A stretch of 13,112 bases of DNA from Arenicella sp. (lineage in GTDB: Bacteria; Pseudomonadota; Gammaproteobacteria; Arenicellales; Arenicellaceae): NCBI GenBank assembly GCA_023299895.1, contig JALZWI010000213.1:1-13112 (forward strand). The letters run 5' to 3'. This document shows, one piece after another, positions 1 through 7,815 of this stretch (positions are counted from its first letter, which is position 1; every line of letters begins with the position of its first letter). A program made the position numbers and the translations under genes. Under the pieces are notes generated by a model. The model was not told the DNA's origin. It did no database searches and saw only the letters and a list, made by a program, of their open reading frames with translations.

Positions 1-293
1 CCGTTACGTCGATTGCGATCAATTTGGCTTCTCAATATAGGAAATAAATCAGGACGTCTCTGTACCTCATCAATAATGATTAGGCGATCAGTGTACTGAT
101 CAAAGTAATAGCTTGGATCACCAAGCTTTTGAATATCTCGAGGATCTTCAAGGTCAATATAAACACTTTCAAGCTTATCTGATAGCTTATGAGCGAGAGT
201 GGTTTTGCCAACTTGTCGTGGGCCTAATAACGCAACGGCGGCCGACTTTTGAAGTTGAGCTTCTATTTTTGAGTAAAGTTGTCTTTCTAGCAT
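1..293 (-). CDS. AAA_14-type P-loop ATPase, N-terminal part (3' end beyond left edge)
   Basis: The first 97 residues of a minus-strand protein that continues past the left edge. Residues 24-31 (GPRQVGKT) form a Walker A P-loop and residues 71-77 (LIIIDEV, followed by QRRPDLFP) a Walker B segment with the DE pair. This spacing and wording is typical of the AAA_14 ATPases that usually carry a C-terminal DUF4143 domain, which would lie outside the window. Members are common in accessory DNA and their cellular role is mostly unknown. The ATG at 291-293 is the natural start because family members begin a few residues before the hydrophobic strand leading into the P-loop. No good Shine-Dalgarno precedes it. 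The gene lies outside the tRNA-Phe repeat at 525-575, so it belongs either to a second tandem element or to the flanking chromosome. Confidence 0.8.
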   Translation of the reverse strand, partial: MLERQLYSKIEAQLQKSAAVALLGPRQVGKTTLAHKLSDKLESVYIDLEDPRDIQKLGDPSYYFDQYTDRLIIIDEVQRRPDLFPILRSQIDRNRRN

Positions 294-524
294 GCTTGTA
301 AATATAACATCCTATGGAATATTTACAATGTTTGTGCTTGAGTGCGCATGGTTGTATATCTTCCAAACTTTAGAGAATTTACAATAATGGGAGTACTGCA
401 AATAGCATACTCATTGGCCATATGAGTATTAGAGACAATCAAAAATTTACTGATTTGTACCGTTTAATATTTATTTCATTGGTGAAATAACAAGGGGCTT
501 TATAAGTAATAGATTCTAAGATAG
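294..524. other. AT-rich non-coding stretch with inverted repeat and integrase-type motif
   Basis: No gene is seen here. It would hold the promoter of the minus-strand ATPase gene. A perfect 8-base inverted repeat, ATACTCAT (407-414) and ATGAGTAT (422-429), encloses a 7-base loop and could be an operator or a hairpin. An ACTGATTTGTACCG motif at 449-462 and ATAAGTAATAGAT near 502-514 match, at the same distance, the sequence left of the intact tRNA-Phe gene. This part therefore looks like the tRNA-proximal end of an element related to the one at its right. Confidence 0.5.
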
Positions 525-575
525 AAAATGGTGGCCAGGGACAGAATCGAACTGCCGACACGGGGATTTTCAGTC
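525..575 (-). repeat. 51-bp direct repeat of the tRNA-Phe 3' part (putative attachment site)
   Basis: This segment is identical to 7812-7862. It corresponds to bases 30-76 of tRNA-Phe (anticodon stem to CCA) plus four A residues beyond the 3' end. The identity stops in the 3' half of the printed anticodon stem, and no 5' half of a tRNA follows at 576 onward, so this copy cannot make a tRNA. Both copies have the same orientation. A 3'-tRNA fragment as direct repeat is the usual trace of integration by a tyrosine recombinase, where the element brings a replacement 3' end. Confidence 0.85.
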
Positions 576-734
576 GCGAATTGAAACAGTAAATTTATAT
601 TAATCAATCACTTAGTAGCGAAGTTAAGCGTAATCAGTAACAGTTAAGAATCAGTAGCTTAGCTTAATTTAGCGTAATTTGTAAAAACTTATGTGTGCAC
701 TGAATTTGTACCTATCTGAGGTAACCAGAGAAAG
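576..734. other. Inner left end of the tRNA-Phe element, non-coding, with arm-type-like motif
   Basis: Between the repeat and the fic stop codon there is AT-rich DNA with no credible gene. GCACTGAATTTGTACC at 697-712 resembles the two motifs left of the tRNA repeats (449-462 and 7736-7749). The 11-mer AAGCGTAATCA at 626-636 recurs at 2726-2736 in front of the photolyase operon. Whether these are protein-binding sites is an inference. Confidence 0.4.
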
Positions 735-1943
735 CTAATTTTCTAAATAGAGTTTTGGAAATAGGTCATCCAGGCTCCTAGAAGGAAATCTCAAAGACAC
801 TGGTGATTTCGGTGTTTGTGATGCTAGAAGACCTTCATCAATAATTGAGTTGAGTATACGTCTTGCGCTTCTTTCTGGTAAACCGGTAATACGAGATGCT
901 TCACCTCTTTCAAATTCACCACGCAATAGCGCTTCTTGTAATAAGTTATTCGCTTCTGGTTTTAGCTCATTACTTCTTTCGACGTATCGATGCAATCGTT
1001 CACTAAGTTTTGCTAAATCAAACAAGCCGGTCATAAATTCAACTTGATCAAGTGAAACTTTTAAAAACCAAGAAACAAAATCTATTAATGCTTTTTCAGA
1101 TAAATTACCTCGCCCATCAAGATCCCCTTGGCGTGGAGTATCTGCATAATCCATCTTAGTTTTATATTCGCTTCTGCTATTTATTCCGCGAGCTAGACCA
1201 CGAGAAATTGACCAGAGACCGTGAGCACCAATTCCAGCGCTCAAGCCCATGGCGTGGCTCATTAATCGCGACACTCGACCGTTACCATCAGGAAATGGAT
1301 GGATATAGTTAAAACGATGGTGGCCACTCGCCATTGCAAGTATCCGAGTTCCTGTGCCTAAGTTCTTGAAGTGATACCTTTCTTCAAAGTAAGTCATGAA
1401 ATCGACTACTCGATCACTACTGGGTGGAATATGTCGACCTACTGCGTTGTCATGTTCTGGTAGAGATCGCCATTCGCCAGGAGTCATGAGAAAAGATGAA
1501 TTTTTATTTTTTATCAATAACATCTCTGGCGATGCATCAAGATAAAATTCTTTATGTAGCCACTGAATAAATTCAGTAGATGCTGGGTCGGGTAGCTCAT
1601 CGTCAAAGAACAGAGTATCAATTTTTCTTTGCACTTTAATATGGGCAGCGGCCTCAATTTGGAGATTACGTCGATTTTTATCTGTGTCGAAATCTCCAGC
1701 TAATGCACGTTCTATATCTCTAGGTCTAGTGTTATGGCCCTCAATAAGGTTACTGTAATAGCAGTTCATCGTTCGAACTAAGCCAGCTAGATTTGCGGCA
1801 GTTTTAAAATGCAGGAGACTGCCTAGAGCTGAAGTGGCCGCTGATAGCTCTGCCACCAAGTCATTCACTTTCTCTGGAACAGAATCTAGCCGAGCTGGTT
1901 CTATGCGGCTTGGATTTTCGATTATAGGTTTGGCCGATCTCAT
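735..1943 (-). CDS. Fic/DOC family protein with C-terminal winged helix
   Basis: A 402-residue protein with the full Fic signature [12 protein letters not shown] at residues 215-226, including the catalytic His215 and the phosphate-binding GNGR. Fic enzymes usually transfer AMP from ATP to hydroxyl groups of target proteins. Residues 64-69 (SNLIEG) fit the (S/T)xxxE(G/N) inhibitory motif, so this is a self-inhibited class II Fic with the inhibitory helix in front of the Fic core. Residues about 335-388 look like a winged helix-turn-helix, so the protein may bind DNA. The ATG at 1941-1943 has a good GAGGG ribosome site just upstream. Codons 2-5 themselves contain one copy of the TTGGCCGATC repeat that recurs upstream, so autoregulation is plausible. 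The target protein is unknown. It is encoded inside the tRNA-Phe element, facing away from the photolyase operon. Confidence 0.9.
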   Translation of the reverse strand: MRSAKPIIENPSRIEPARLDSVPEKVNDLVAELSAATSALGSLLHFKTAANLAGLVRTMNCYYSNLIEGHNTRPRDIERALAGDFDTDKNRRNLQIEAAAHIKVQRKIDTLFFDDELPDPASTEFIQWLHKEFYLDASPEMLLIKNKNSSFLMTPGEWRSLPEHDNAVGRHIPPSSDRVVDFMTYFEERYHFKNLGTGTRILAMASGHHRFNYIHPFPDGNGRVSRLMSHAMGLSAGIGAHGLWSISRGLARGINSRSEYKTKMDYADTPRQGDLDGRGNLSEKALIDFVSWFLKVSLDQVEFMTGLFDLAKLSERLHRYVERSNELKPEANNLLQEALLRGEFERGEASRITGLPERSARRILNSIIDEGLLASQTPKSPVSLRFPSRSLDDLFPKLYLEN

Positions 1944-2194
1944 AACCCTCTATTATATTGAAATAATTAGATATTAATATACTTTTGAGGATTATTGGCC
2001 GGTCATTTGGCCGATCATTAGAAATATTAGTATTTTTGTCTAAATTTAAGGTTTGAACTAATTTGGCCGATATTTAGAAAGCTTAATATATTGTTATATA
2101 TACTAATTATTATAATTAAATTCAATTTTGACCGTTTAGTTGGCCGATCTTAAAAATTCTTGGTCTGCGAGGCCATAATTACGAGGTTTAGATC
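1929..2194. repeat. Diverged 133-bp tandem duplication carrying TTGGCCGAT repeats upstream of fic (putative operators)
   Basis: The core TTGGCCG starts at 1930, 1995, 2007, 2063 and 2140, with a degenerate TTGACCG at 2128, all on the same strand. Each module has a single site, then 65 bases, then a pair 12 bases apart: 1930/1995+2007 and 2063/2128+2140. The two modules are exactly 133 bases apart, and the TTGGCCGAT start plus part of the spacer (about 1951-1960 versus 2084-2093, ATATTG) also match, so this is a diverged tandem duplication. The stretch covers the fic leader and its first codons. A TATAAT box on the minus strand lies at 2114-2109. Nothing here is coding apart from the start of fic. 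Binding of the Fic winged helix to these sites is inference. Confidence 0.6.
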
Positions 2195-2259
2195 GAAATT
2201 CCTCTGGAATACATGCTATAGAATCACGTTAATGTAGGTTAACTTAAGTCTATCGGGAC

Positions 2260-2609
2260 TTAGGCTTTAATATTGACTAAGGCTAACTCCCGAATCTTGT
2301 TTTTAGCATCAATTAATTGGCATTTACAAACCATTTCATTGTTATGGTAAATGCTTCCATAGGCATTTTCTGTCTCTTTGATGAGCACCAAGAAGCTCCA
2401 TTGTTTTGCTAGGCAAGCTTTCTCCCATATATGCCATAGATTAGTTCTATCTTTCTGTGTGGTATCTAAGTAACCTTTTTTGAGTGCACGTTGATAAGTT
2501 GCTCTCTCATGAGGTCTTAAATAATGCCCAACAGATCTCGAGCCAATATTTAAACCGGAACGTTTTCTCGGCTTAAGCGCTCTACATGATCAAGTTTCAG
2601 TTGTTTCAT
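2260..2609 (-). pseudogene. Small gene of unknown function, broken by a one-base frameshift
   Basis: On the minus strand ATG at 2607-2609 opens a frame (MKQLKLDHVER) that meets a stop after 19 codons. Near position 2577 the reading passes cleanly into another frame, LKPRKRSGLNIGSRSVGHYL and onward, for 105 codons to TAA at 2260-2262. Adding one base in GAGCG|CTTAAG joins them into a protein of about 116 residues, rich in Lys/Arg at its start and with WHIWEKAC and YHNNEMVCKC further on. The second frame has no plausible start of its own, which supports one ancestral gene. I do not recognise the family. It could be a real decayed gene or a sequencing error. A short inverted repeat, TAAGTC/GACTTA (2245-2250/2257-2262), covers the stop codon. 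Confidence 0.6.
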
Positions 2610-2703
2610 CGAGTTTGTAAAAATTGCTAAGGATGATTGTAAAGGTACACTAACAAAACGAGATTTAGGTGATGATATGACCGAGATTCAATCAAACAAG
2701 TTA

Positions 2704-2736
2704 TTGACCTGAGTTTAGTAAACTAAAGCGTAATCA
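2704..2736 (+). promoter_or_regulatory. Putative promoter/operator of the photolyase operon
   Basis: TTGACC at 2704-2709 is a good -35 match, but no standard -10 is seen 16-18 bases downstream; TAATCA at 2731-2736 is 21 bases away. Between them is a perfect inverted repeat, AGTTTA-G-TAAACT (2712-2724). The long spacer with a central palindrome recalls MerR-type promoters, a family that includes light-responsive LitR/CarH regulators of photolyase genes. Alternatively TGACCT followed after 18 bases by CGTAAT loosely resembles ECF-sigma promoters used for photolyases in other proteobacteria. Both readings are inference. Confidence 0.35.
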
Positions 2737-2751
2737 ATCATTACAACTATT

Positions 2752-4098
2752 ATGAAAAAAACAAAAACAGGCATCTTTTGGTTCACAAATGACATGCGCC
2801 TACATGACAATCCAGCGCTTATGAGGGCAAATACGCTGATGGATTCGTTACTTTGTATTTACGTTATTGATTTTACCTGGATGGCATCAAGTCAATATTC
2901 TTTGGCTAACAAAAGTAAGGCGTCATTGGCTTTTTTAAGTGAATCATTATCTGACTTACAACATAAGCTTGAAGCCATTGGTCAACAACTATTAGTGATA
3001 GAGGCAACAACGGTGCCTGCCTTGATCGATTTGATTGAAGAGAATGGCGCTTCAGACGTTTTTCGAAGCGACCATGCTGGTTGGTATGAAAATCGAGCTT
3101 GGGAGATTCTGAAGAAAAAAAATCCAGTGGTAAGCTTTCACTCGGTTGATTCTCATACTCTATTTGACTTAGAGCTCATGCCCTTCAGTCTGGAAGATCT
3201 GCCTACAAGTTTTACAAAGTTTAAGAACGCTGTTAAAGACCTTAAACCTCTAAAACCGATAGAAGCACTCACTAACTTACCGCCGCCACCGAATGGTTGC
3301 TGTTACGCAAGCAAGTTAGATGATCAACCTATAGGCAATAAATTTAGAGGAGGAGAGACTCATGGTTTAGCTGTGCTAACCGTTTATTTCACAACTGAAA
3401 AACCCATGTTTTACAAAGAAGTACGTAATGCGATTGATGGTTGGGATAACTCAACCAAGTTGTCGCCTTGGCTTGCTAATGGATGTTTGTCCGTACGTGA
3501 AGTAATGGCAACGCTTCTTAATTATGAGAGCACTATAACCGCTAATGAGTCTACCTACTGGATATATTTTGAATTGCTATGGAGAGAATATTTTCAATGG
3601 TATGCACACAGAAACGGAGTTAAATTGTTTTCTTTTGGTGGGATCAAGAGTGACATAAAGAATAGTATAAAGAGTGGCACAAAAAAATCTCGCCCGCTCA
3701 ATAGCTTTTATCCTGAGCGTTTTCAAAAATGGGTGAATGGCGCAACTCCCTATCCGATTGTGAATGCTTGTATGAACGAACTTCGAGAGACAGGCTTTTT
3801 ATCAAACCGTGGCCGTCAAATCGTCGCAAGTTGTTTTGTTAATGAATTGGCTATGGATTGGCGCTACGGTGCAGCCTACTTTGAACAGGTGTTGATTGAT
3901 TACGATGTCGCGTCAAACTGGGGTAATTGGCAATATTTAGCTGGTGTTGGCGCAGATGTGCGAGAAAAGCGGCATTTTAATCTTGATAAGCAAACTCAAC
4001 AATTTGACGCAGATGGCCGTTATATAAAGTTATGGGATGCAGATGAGAAGTTTGGGCCGCTAGATTCAGTAGATGCGTCAGATTGGCCTATAAGTTAG
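2752..4098 (+). CDS. Cry-DASH family cryptochrome/photolyase
   Basis: A 448-residue flavoprotein of usual Cry-DASH length. Residues 1-165 form the alpha/beta antenna (photolyase) domain beginning with [14 protein letters not shown]; the C-terminal half is the FAD-binding helical domain. DASH-like features are [12 protein letters not shown] (274-285), [10 protein letters not shown] (351-360), [16 protein letters not shown] (364-379) and [18 protein letters not shown] (385-402). The electron-transfer tryptophans can be placed at W327, W370 and W393, and the Asn facing FAD N5 at N389. Cry-DASH proteins repair cyclobutane dimers mainly in single-stranded DNA and may signal blue light. It is the first gene of a four-gene operon; the next starts 10 bases after its stop. 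There is no clear Shine-Dalgarno before the ATG. Confidence 0.9.
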   Translation: MKKTKTGIFWFTNDMRLHDNPALMRANTLMDSLLCIYVIDFTWMASSQYSLANKSKASLAFLSESLSDLQHKLEAIGQQLLVIEATTVPALIDLIEENGASDVFRSDHAGWYENRAWEILKKKNPVVSFHSVDSHTLFDLELMPFSLEDLPTSFTKFKNAVKDLKPLKPIEALTNLPPPPNGCCYASKLDDQPIGNKFRGGETHGLAVLTVYFTTEKPMFYKEVRNAIDGWDNSTKLSPWLANGCLSVREVMATLLNYESTITANESTYWIYFELLWREYFQWYAHRNGVKLFSFGGIKSDIKNSIKSGTKKSRPLNSFYPERFQKWVNGATPYPIVNACMNELRETGFLSNRGRQIVASCFVNELAMDWRYGAAYFEQVLIDYDVASNWGNWQYLAGVGADVREKRHFNLDKQTQQFDADGRYIKLWDADEKFGPLDSVDASDWPIS

Positions 4099-4108
4099 TT
4101 GGTCAATC

Positions 4109-5557
4109 ATGCAGAGAGAAAAGATAAATGTTGTTTGGCTTAAAAGAGACCTTCGTCTCTCTGATCATTTTCCGCTTAAACAAGCAGAAGAGGATGGCTT
4201 GCCAACGATGTTGCTCTACATATTCGAACCAATGCTATTGGATGACCCGCATTATTCAGAACGCCACTGGCGCTTTGTGACTGAGTCGTTAACAGACATG
4301 AATAAGTTGCTTGCGGGCAAGGTTACCGTTGCACATGGTGATGCTGTTTCAGTCTTTACTGAAGTTAATCACAACTTTGAAATAGCCTCCATTTTTTCTC
4401 ATGAAGAAACTGGATTAGCAAACACTTTTACACGTGATAAAGAAATTTTACGATGGGTTAAAGAGAACTCAATTCGTTGGCTTGAAACCGCGTCCGGTGC
4501 TGTTTCTCGGCCGTGTGACAATCGCCAGCATTGGGATCAAAACTGGCAGAAAGTGATGCGCGCTGATTTGGTGGTTAATCAACCGGGTAAGCTAAATATC
4601 GTTACCTATAGCTTCGATACTACTAAACTGCCAAACAGCTGGAAGCACCCTGACCCGACAATGCAACTAGGCGGTTCAGATGCTGCGCAAAAAGTGCTTG
4701 ATGATTTTTTTGAATCTCGTGGCGTTGACTATCATCGGCTAATCTCAAAACCTTTGCAAAGCCAGCTAAGTTGTTCACGCATGTCACCCTATCTTGCTTG
4801 GGGAAACATCAGTCTACGTGAGATGTATCAACGCTTACTCAGCCATTGGAATCGCAAAGGTTGGCGTAGGCCGTTAATAGCCTTGTCTTCTCGCTTACAC
4901 TGGCATTGCCATTTCATTCAGAAATTTGAGAGCGAATGCAATATGGAGTTCGGTCCAATTAATAAAGGTTATCGAGAAATGCCTTATCGAGAAGACCCGC
5001 AATCAAAGCAAGACTTAGTTGCTTGGAAAACTGGGAATAGCGGTTATCCACTGATTGATGCGTGTATGCGCTGCTTAATCCAAACGGGCTATATCAACTT
5101 TAGAATGCGCGCCATGCTAGTAAGCTTTCTCTGTCATCATTTACAAATCGACTGGCGACGTGGCGTATCTCATCTGGCCAGTGTTTTCTTAGATTTTGAG
5201 CCTGGTATTCATTATGCTCAGTTCCAAATGCAGGCGGGTGTGACAGGCATAAATACAATTCGCATTTATAACCCTAGCAAACAAGCTCAAGAACATGACC
5301 CAGATGGATTATTTATTCGACAATGGTGTGCCGAGCTTGCATCATTGCCAACCGAACTTTTATTTGAACCGTGGACTATAACGCCCATGGAAGAAATAAT
5401 GTATGGAGTTGTTATTGGTCGAGATTATCCAGCTAGGATTGTTGATACCACTAAAAGCTATCGGCAAGCCAGCGAAATGCTGTGGTCTTGGAAGAAACGA
5501 CCTGACGTTAAAGTTGAGGCTAACCGTATTTTACGGCGCCATGTACGGAGTAATTAG
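4109..5557 (+). CDS. Photolyase/cryptochrome-family flavoprotein, divergent subfamily
   Basis: A 482-residue protein with the photolyase N-domain ([13 protein letters not shown], 8-20) and an FAD-binding C-domain containing [11 protein letters not shown] (225-235), [11 protein letters not shown] (311-321), [12 protein letters not shown] (329-340) and [12 protein letters not shown]...[11 protein letters not shown] (381-406). Two of the three usual tryptophans are in place, W306 and W349, but the segment matching E. coli N378...W382 reads [12 protein letters not shown] (366-377). By eye this gives His368 at the Asn position and Phe372 at the proximal Trp position. The family is recognised among bacterial photolyase homologues but its reaction is not known to me. 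The gene lies between a Cry-DASH and an FeS photolyase, is probably cotranscribed with both, and its TAG overlaps the next GTG start by one base. Confidence 0.85.
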   Translation: MQREKINVVWLKRDLRLSDHFPLKQAEEDGLPTMLLYIFEPMLLDDPHYSERHWRFVTESLTDMNKLLAGKVTVAHGDAVSVFTEVNHNFEIASIFSHEETGLANTFTRDKEILRWVKENSIRWLETASGAVSRPCDNRQHWDQNWQKVMRADLVVNQPGKLNIVTYSFDTTKLPNSWKHPDPTMQLGGSDAAQKVLDDFFESRGVDYHRLISKPLQSQLSCSRMSPYLAWGNISLREMYQRLLSHWNRKGWRRPLIALSSRLHWHCHFIQKFESECNMEFGPINKGYREMPYREDPQSKQDLVAWKTGNSGYPLIDACMRCLIQTGYINFRMRAMLVSFLCHHLQIDWRRGVSHLASVFLDFEPGIHYAQFQMQAGVTGINTIRIYNPSKQAQEHDPDGLFIRQWCAELASLPTELLFEPWTITPMEEIMYGVVIGRDYPARIVDTTKSYRQASEMLWSWKKRPDVKVEANRILRRHVRSN

Positions 5558-5715
5558 TGGTCCACCATAAACAGACATTACCGAGTAAACTCTGCGTCGT
5601 CTGTGGTAGGCCATTTAGCTGGCGTAAGAAATGGCAAAGAAATTGGGATGAGGTTAGATATTGTTCAAAGCAATGCCAGGGTAAACGACACTCTTCACTA
5701 AAGACTAATAAATAA
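5557..5715 (+). CDS. DUF2256 family small zinc-ribbon-like protein
   Basis: A 52-residue protein not started by ATG: the GTG at 5557-5559 shares its first base with the TAG of the preceding gene, and an in-frame stop directly upstream leaves no other start. The body reads [15 protein letters not shown] (12-26), then [11 protein letters not shown] (30-40), exactly the DUF2256 pattern with Cys13, Cys16, Cys36 and Cys40 as probable metal ligands. The function is unknown; DUF2256 genes are repeatedly found next to photolyase genes. The stop lies 4 bases before the next photolyase ATG, so translation is likely coupled through the whole operon. Confidence 0.88.
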   Translation: MVHHKQTLPSKLCVVCGRPFSWRKKWQRNWDEVRYCSKQCQGKRHSSLKTNK

Positions 5716-5719
5716 CGTT

Positions 5720-7279
5720 ATGAAAAACAGTTATACAACATTGCGCCTTATCTTGGGCGATCAGCTAAATGCCTCTCACTCGTGGTATCTTGAGAAAGAC
5801 GCTGAAGTACTTTATGTGGTAGCCGAACTCTACCAAGAAACTAACTATGTAAAGCATCATATACAAAAGATAGCGGCCTTTTTCTTGAGTATGCAGGCTT
5901 TTGCAAATGCCTTGCATTTAGCCGGTCATCAAGTGTTACATCTCACGCTTGAAGACACAGAACATTATGTTGATTTGCCAGATCTTATTGCTCAACTCTG
6001 CGATCGCTACAATATAGAGCGCTTTGAATATCAACGTCCAGACGAATATCGTTTGAAAACGCAATTAGAAAGCATCAGCTTTCAACAAAGTTCCACTAAT
6101 TGCACTTGTGTTGATACAGAGCACTTTATTTTACCGTTTGAAGAAATAGCTACTTATTTTAAAAAAAGTAAAGCGACTAGGCTTGAAGGCTTTTATCGAA
6201 AGATGCGCCAGCAGCATGACATCATGATGGACGACGGCCAGCCACTTGGTGGCCAATGGAATTTTGATGCGGATAATCGTAACAAACTTAAAAAGGGCGA
6301 CTTAGCAGACATACCCGAACCACTAGTTTTTGAAAACGACGTCTCTGGACTCAAAGAAAGGCTCCAAAATCATAATATTCAATATTTTGGCGAAATGGGA
6401 GAGACGCTGCTATGGCCAGTAACGCGCAAGCAGTCATTAGAACTATTAGAGTACTTTTGTAAATACGGTTTGCCATTGTTCGGAAAATTTCAAGATGCGA
6501 TGACAGCTAATAGTGAACATGCCTGGAGCCTTTACCATTCACGACTCTCTTTTTCGATGAATGCAAAAATACTAAGCCCTATGCAGGTAATCAAGCGAGC
6601 AATCGCGGAGTTCGAATCGCGCCCAGACGAAATCAGTTTGGCTCAAATAGAGGGTTTTGTTCGCCAGATCATCGGTTGGAGAGAGTTTGTTCGAGGCATG
6701 TACTGGGTCAATATGCCTGCCTACTCTTCGCTTAACTCATTGGCTGCTAACCGTGATCTACCAGATTATTTCTGGTCAGGAGAGACCAACATGAACTGCA
6801 TGCAGAAGTCGCTGTCTCAGTCATTAGAGGTTGCCTATGCTCATCATATTCAGAGGCTCATGGTTATTGGAAATTTCTGTTTGCTTGCTGGCATTGATCC
6901 TAGCGAAGTTGACGAATGGTATCTTGGTGTGTACATCGATGCCATCGAATGGGTAGAGATGCCAAATACTCGAGGCATGAGTCAATTTGCAGATGGAGGT
7001 TTGATTGCCAGCAAGCCTTATACTGCGAGTGGCGCTTATATCAATCGTATGAGTGACTACTGCTCAAGCTGCCACTATTCTGTTAAAGAAAAAACGGGCG
7101 ATTTAGCTTGCCCATTTAATAGTCTTTATTGGCATTTTATGCATCGACACAAAAGTGATTTCGGTAAAAACCCGCGCATCGGTATGGTCTATCGCAATCT
7201 TGAAAAAATGGATGAACAGCTCCGACTAGAAACCATTAACAGAGCCGAATGGCTACTAAATAATTTGAGTAGCCTTTAG
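5720..7279 (+). CDS. FeS-BCP family: iron-sulfur bacterial cryptochrome / prokaryotic (6-4) photolyase
   Basis: A 519-residue protein of the PhrB/CryB (COG3046) type. It starts LRLILGDQLN (8-17), typical of the N-domain. Cys360, Cys448, Cys451 and Cys464 have the same spacing (88, 3, 13) as the four [4Fe-4S] ligands of Agrobacterium PhrB (C350, C438, C441, C454). The lesion-site histidine pair is present as H375-H376 (AYAHHIQRLM), and W352, W400 and Y401 match the PhrB electron-transfer residues, all with a constant offset of ten. Members use FAD and a ribityllumazine antenna and repair (6-4) photoproducts in light. The set of key residues suggests an active photolyase. It is the last gene of the operon, and a 113-base gap follows to the convergent small gene. 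Confidence 0.93.
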   Translation: MKNSYTTLRLILGDQLNASHSWYLEKDAEVLYVVAELYQETNYVKHHIQKIAAFFLSMQAFANALHLAGHQVLHLTLEDTEHYVDLPDLIAQLCDRYNIERFEYQRPDEYRLKTQLESISFQQSSTNCTCVDTEHFILPFEEIATYFKKSKATRLEGFYRKMRQQHDIMMDDGQPLGGQWNFDADNRNKLKKGDLADIPEPLVFENDVSGLKERLQNHNIQYFGEMGETLLWPVTRKQSLELLEYFCKYGLPLFGKFQDAMTANSEHAWSLYHSRLSFSMNAKILSPMQVIKRAIAEFESRPDEISLAQIEGFVRQIIGWREFVRGMYWVNMPAYSSLNSLAANRDLPDYFWSGETNMNCMQKSLSQSLEVAYAHHIQRLMVIGNFCLLAGIDPSEVDEWYLGVYIDAIEWVEMPNTRGMSQFADGGLIASKPYTASGAYINRMSDYCSSCHYSVKEKTGDLACPFNSLYWHFMHRHKSDFGKNPRIGMVYRNLEKMDEQLRLETINRAEWLLNNLSSL

Positions 7280-7392
7280 TCAAGACATGCTTCCATTAAC
7301 CCAGTGTTAGATATGTAATTAAAATCGAGAACAGGCATATCGTTTAGCCTCATGCCAACTTGGGAAGAAGGCTGAAAGAGCCAACCATAAGT

Positions 7393-7608
7393 TCATTTCC
7401 AACCAGCTAACCAATGGCTTTTGTCTTTCAGGCTGCGCCAGTCTATTGATGCAGAACGTTTCGAGAAGACAGCTTCAATGCAGCATAAGACAACTATGCC
7501 TTCTTCATCAAACTCAACTTCAGTTATTAAGAAATGCTTTTCTTTTTTGCTAGGGTTCACTGCAGTCCATTTGCTGTGTAGCAATTTTTTTGGGTTAATT
7601 CTATTCAT
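7393..7608 (-). CDS. TIGR02450/DUF2389 tryptophan-rich small protein
   Basis: A 71-residue protein reading NPKKLLHSKWTAVNP (5-19), EKHFLITEVEF (23-33), SIDWRSLKDKSHWLAGWK to the end. This agrees with the TIGR02450 (DUF2389) family along its whole length, including the conserved SKWTA, KHF, DWR.L and W..GW elements. The function is unknown; members are often found with photolyase or light-related genes in marine bacteria. It converges on the photolyase operon and is the last gene before the tRNA-Phe repeat, so it is cargo of the same element. No strong ribosome site precedes the ATG. The 113 bases between it and the photolyase stop show only weak short inverted repeats. Confidence 0.85.
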   Translation of the reverse strand: MNRINPKKLLHSKWTAVNPSKKEKHFLITEVEFDEEGIVVLCCIEAVFSKRSASIDWRSLKDKSHWLAGWK

Positions 7609-7727
7609 AGATAATTCAGATACATAAGCCTTTTAGATCGCGAGCCTCGTTTCACTAATTTAAATTATACATAAAGTGTAATTGAAGGCTGTATACACGA
7701 GAGGGAGGGCAGATAAAATTCAAGTTA

Positions 7728-7749
7728 GAAATTGTACTGAATTGTACCG
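7728..7749. promoter_or_regulatory. Putative integrase arm-type site near the tRNA end of the element
   Basis: AATTGTACTG followed by AATTGTACCG forms a 10-base tandem repeat (7730-7749). Its second half, ACTGAATTGTACCG (7736-7749), matches 449-462 at 13 of 14 positions. Both lie exactly 76 bases left of the 51-bp tRNA repeat. A third variant is at 699-712. Repeats at fixed distance from the crossover are typical of tyrosine-recombinase arm sites, but binding is inferred. Confidence 0.4.
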
Positions 7750-7815
7750 AATCATGACTTCGAACTAATGCAATAAATGAGTGCGCACATAAGTTATTGA
7801 TAAGTAAATATAAAA

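Noticed and set aside
525..575. Second functional tRNA-Phe gene
   Set aside because: Only bases 30-76 are present; the 5' half is absent from the adjoining sequence.
850..1047. Plus-strand open frame opposite fic
   Set aside because: It lies wholly within the conserved fic coding region and encodes nothing recognisable.
1929..2194. CRISPR array
   Set aside because: The repeats are only 10-12 bases, spacing is uneven (65, 12, 56, 77), and no cas genes are present.
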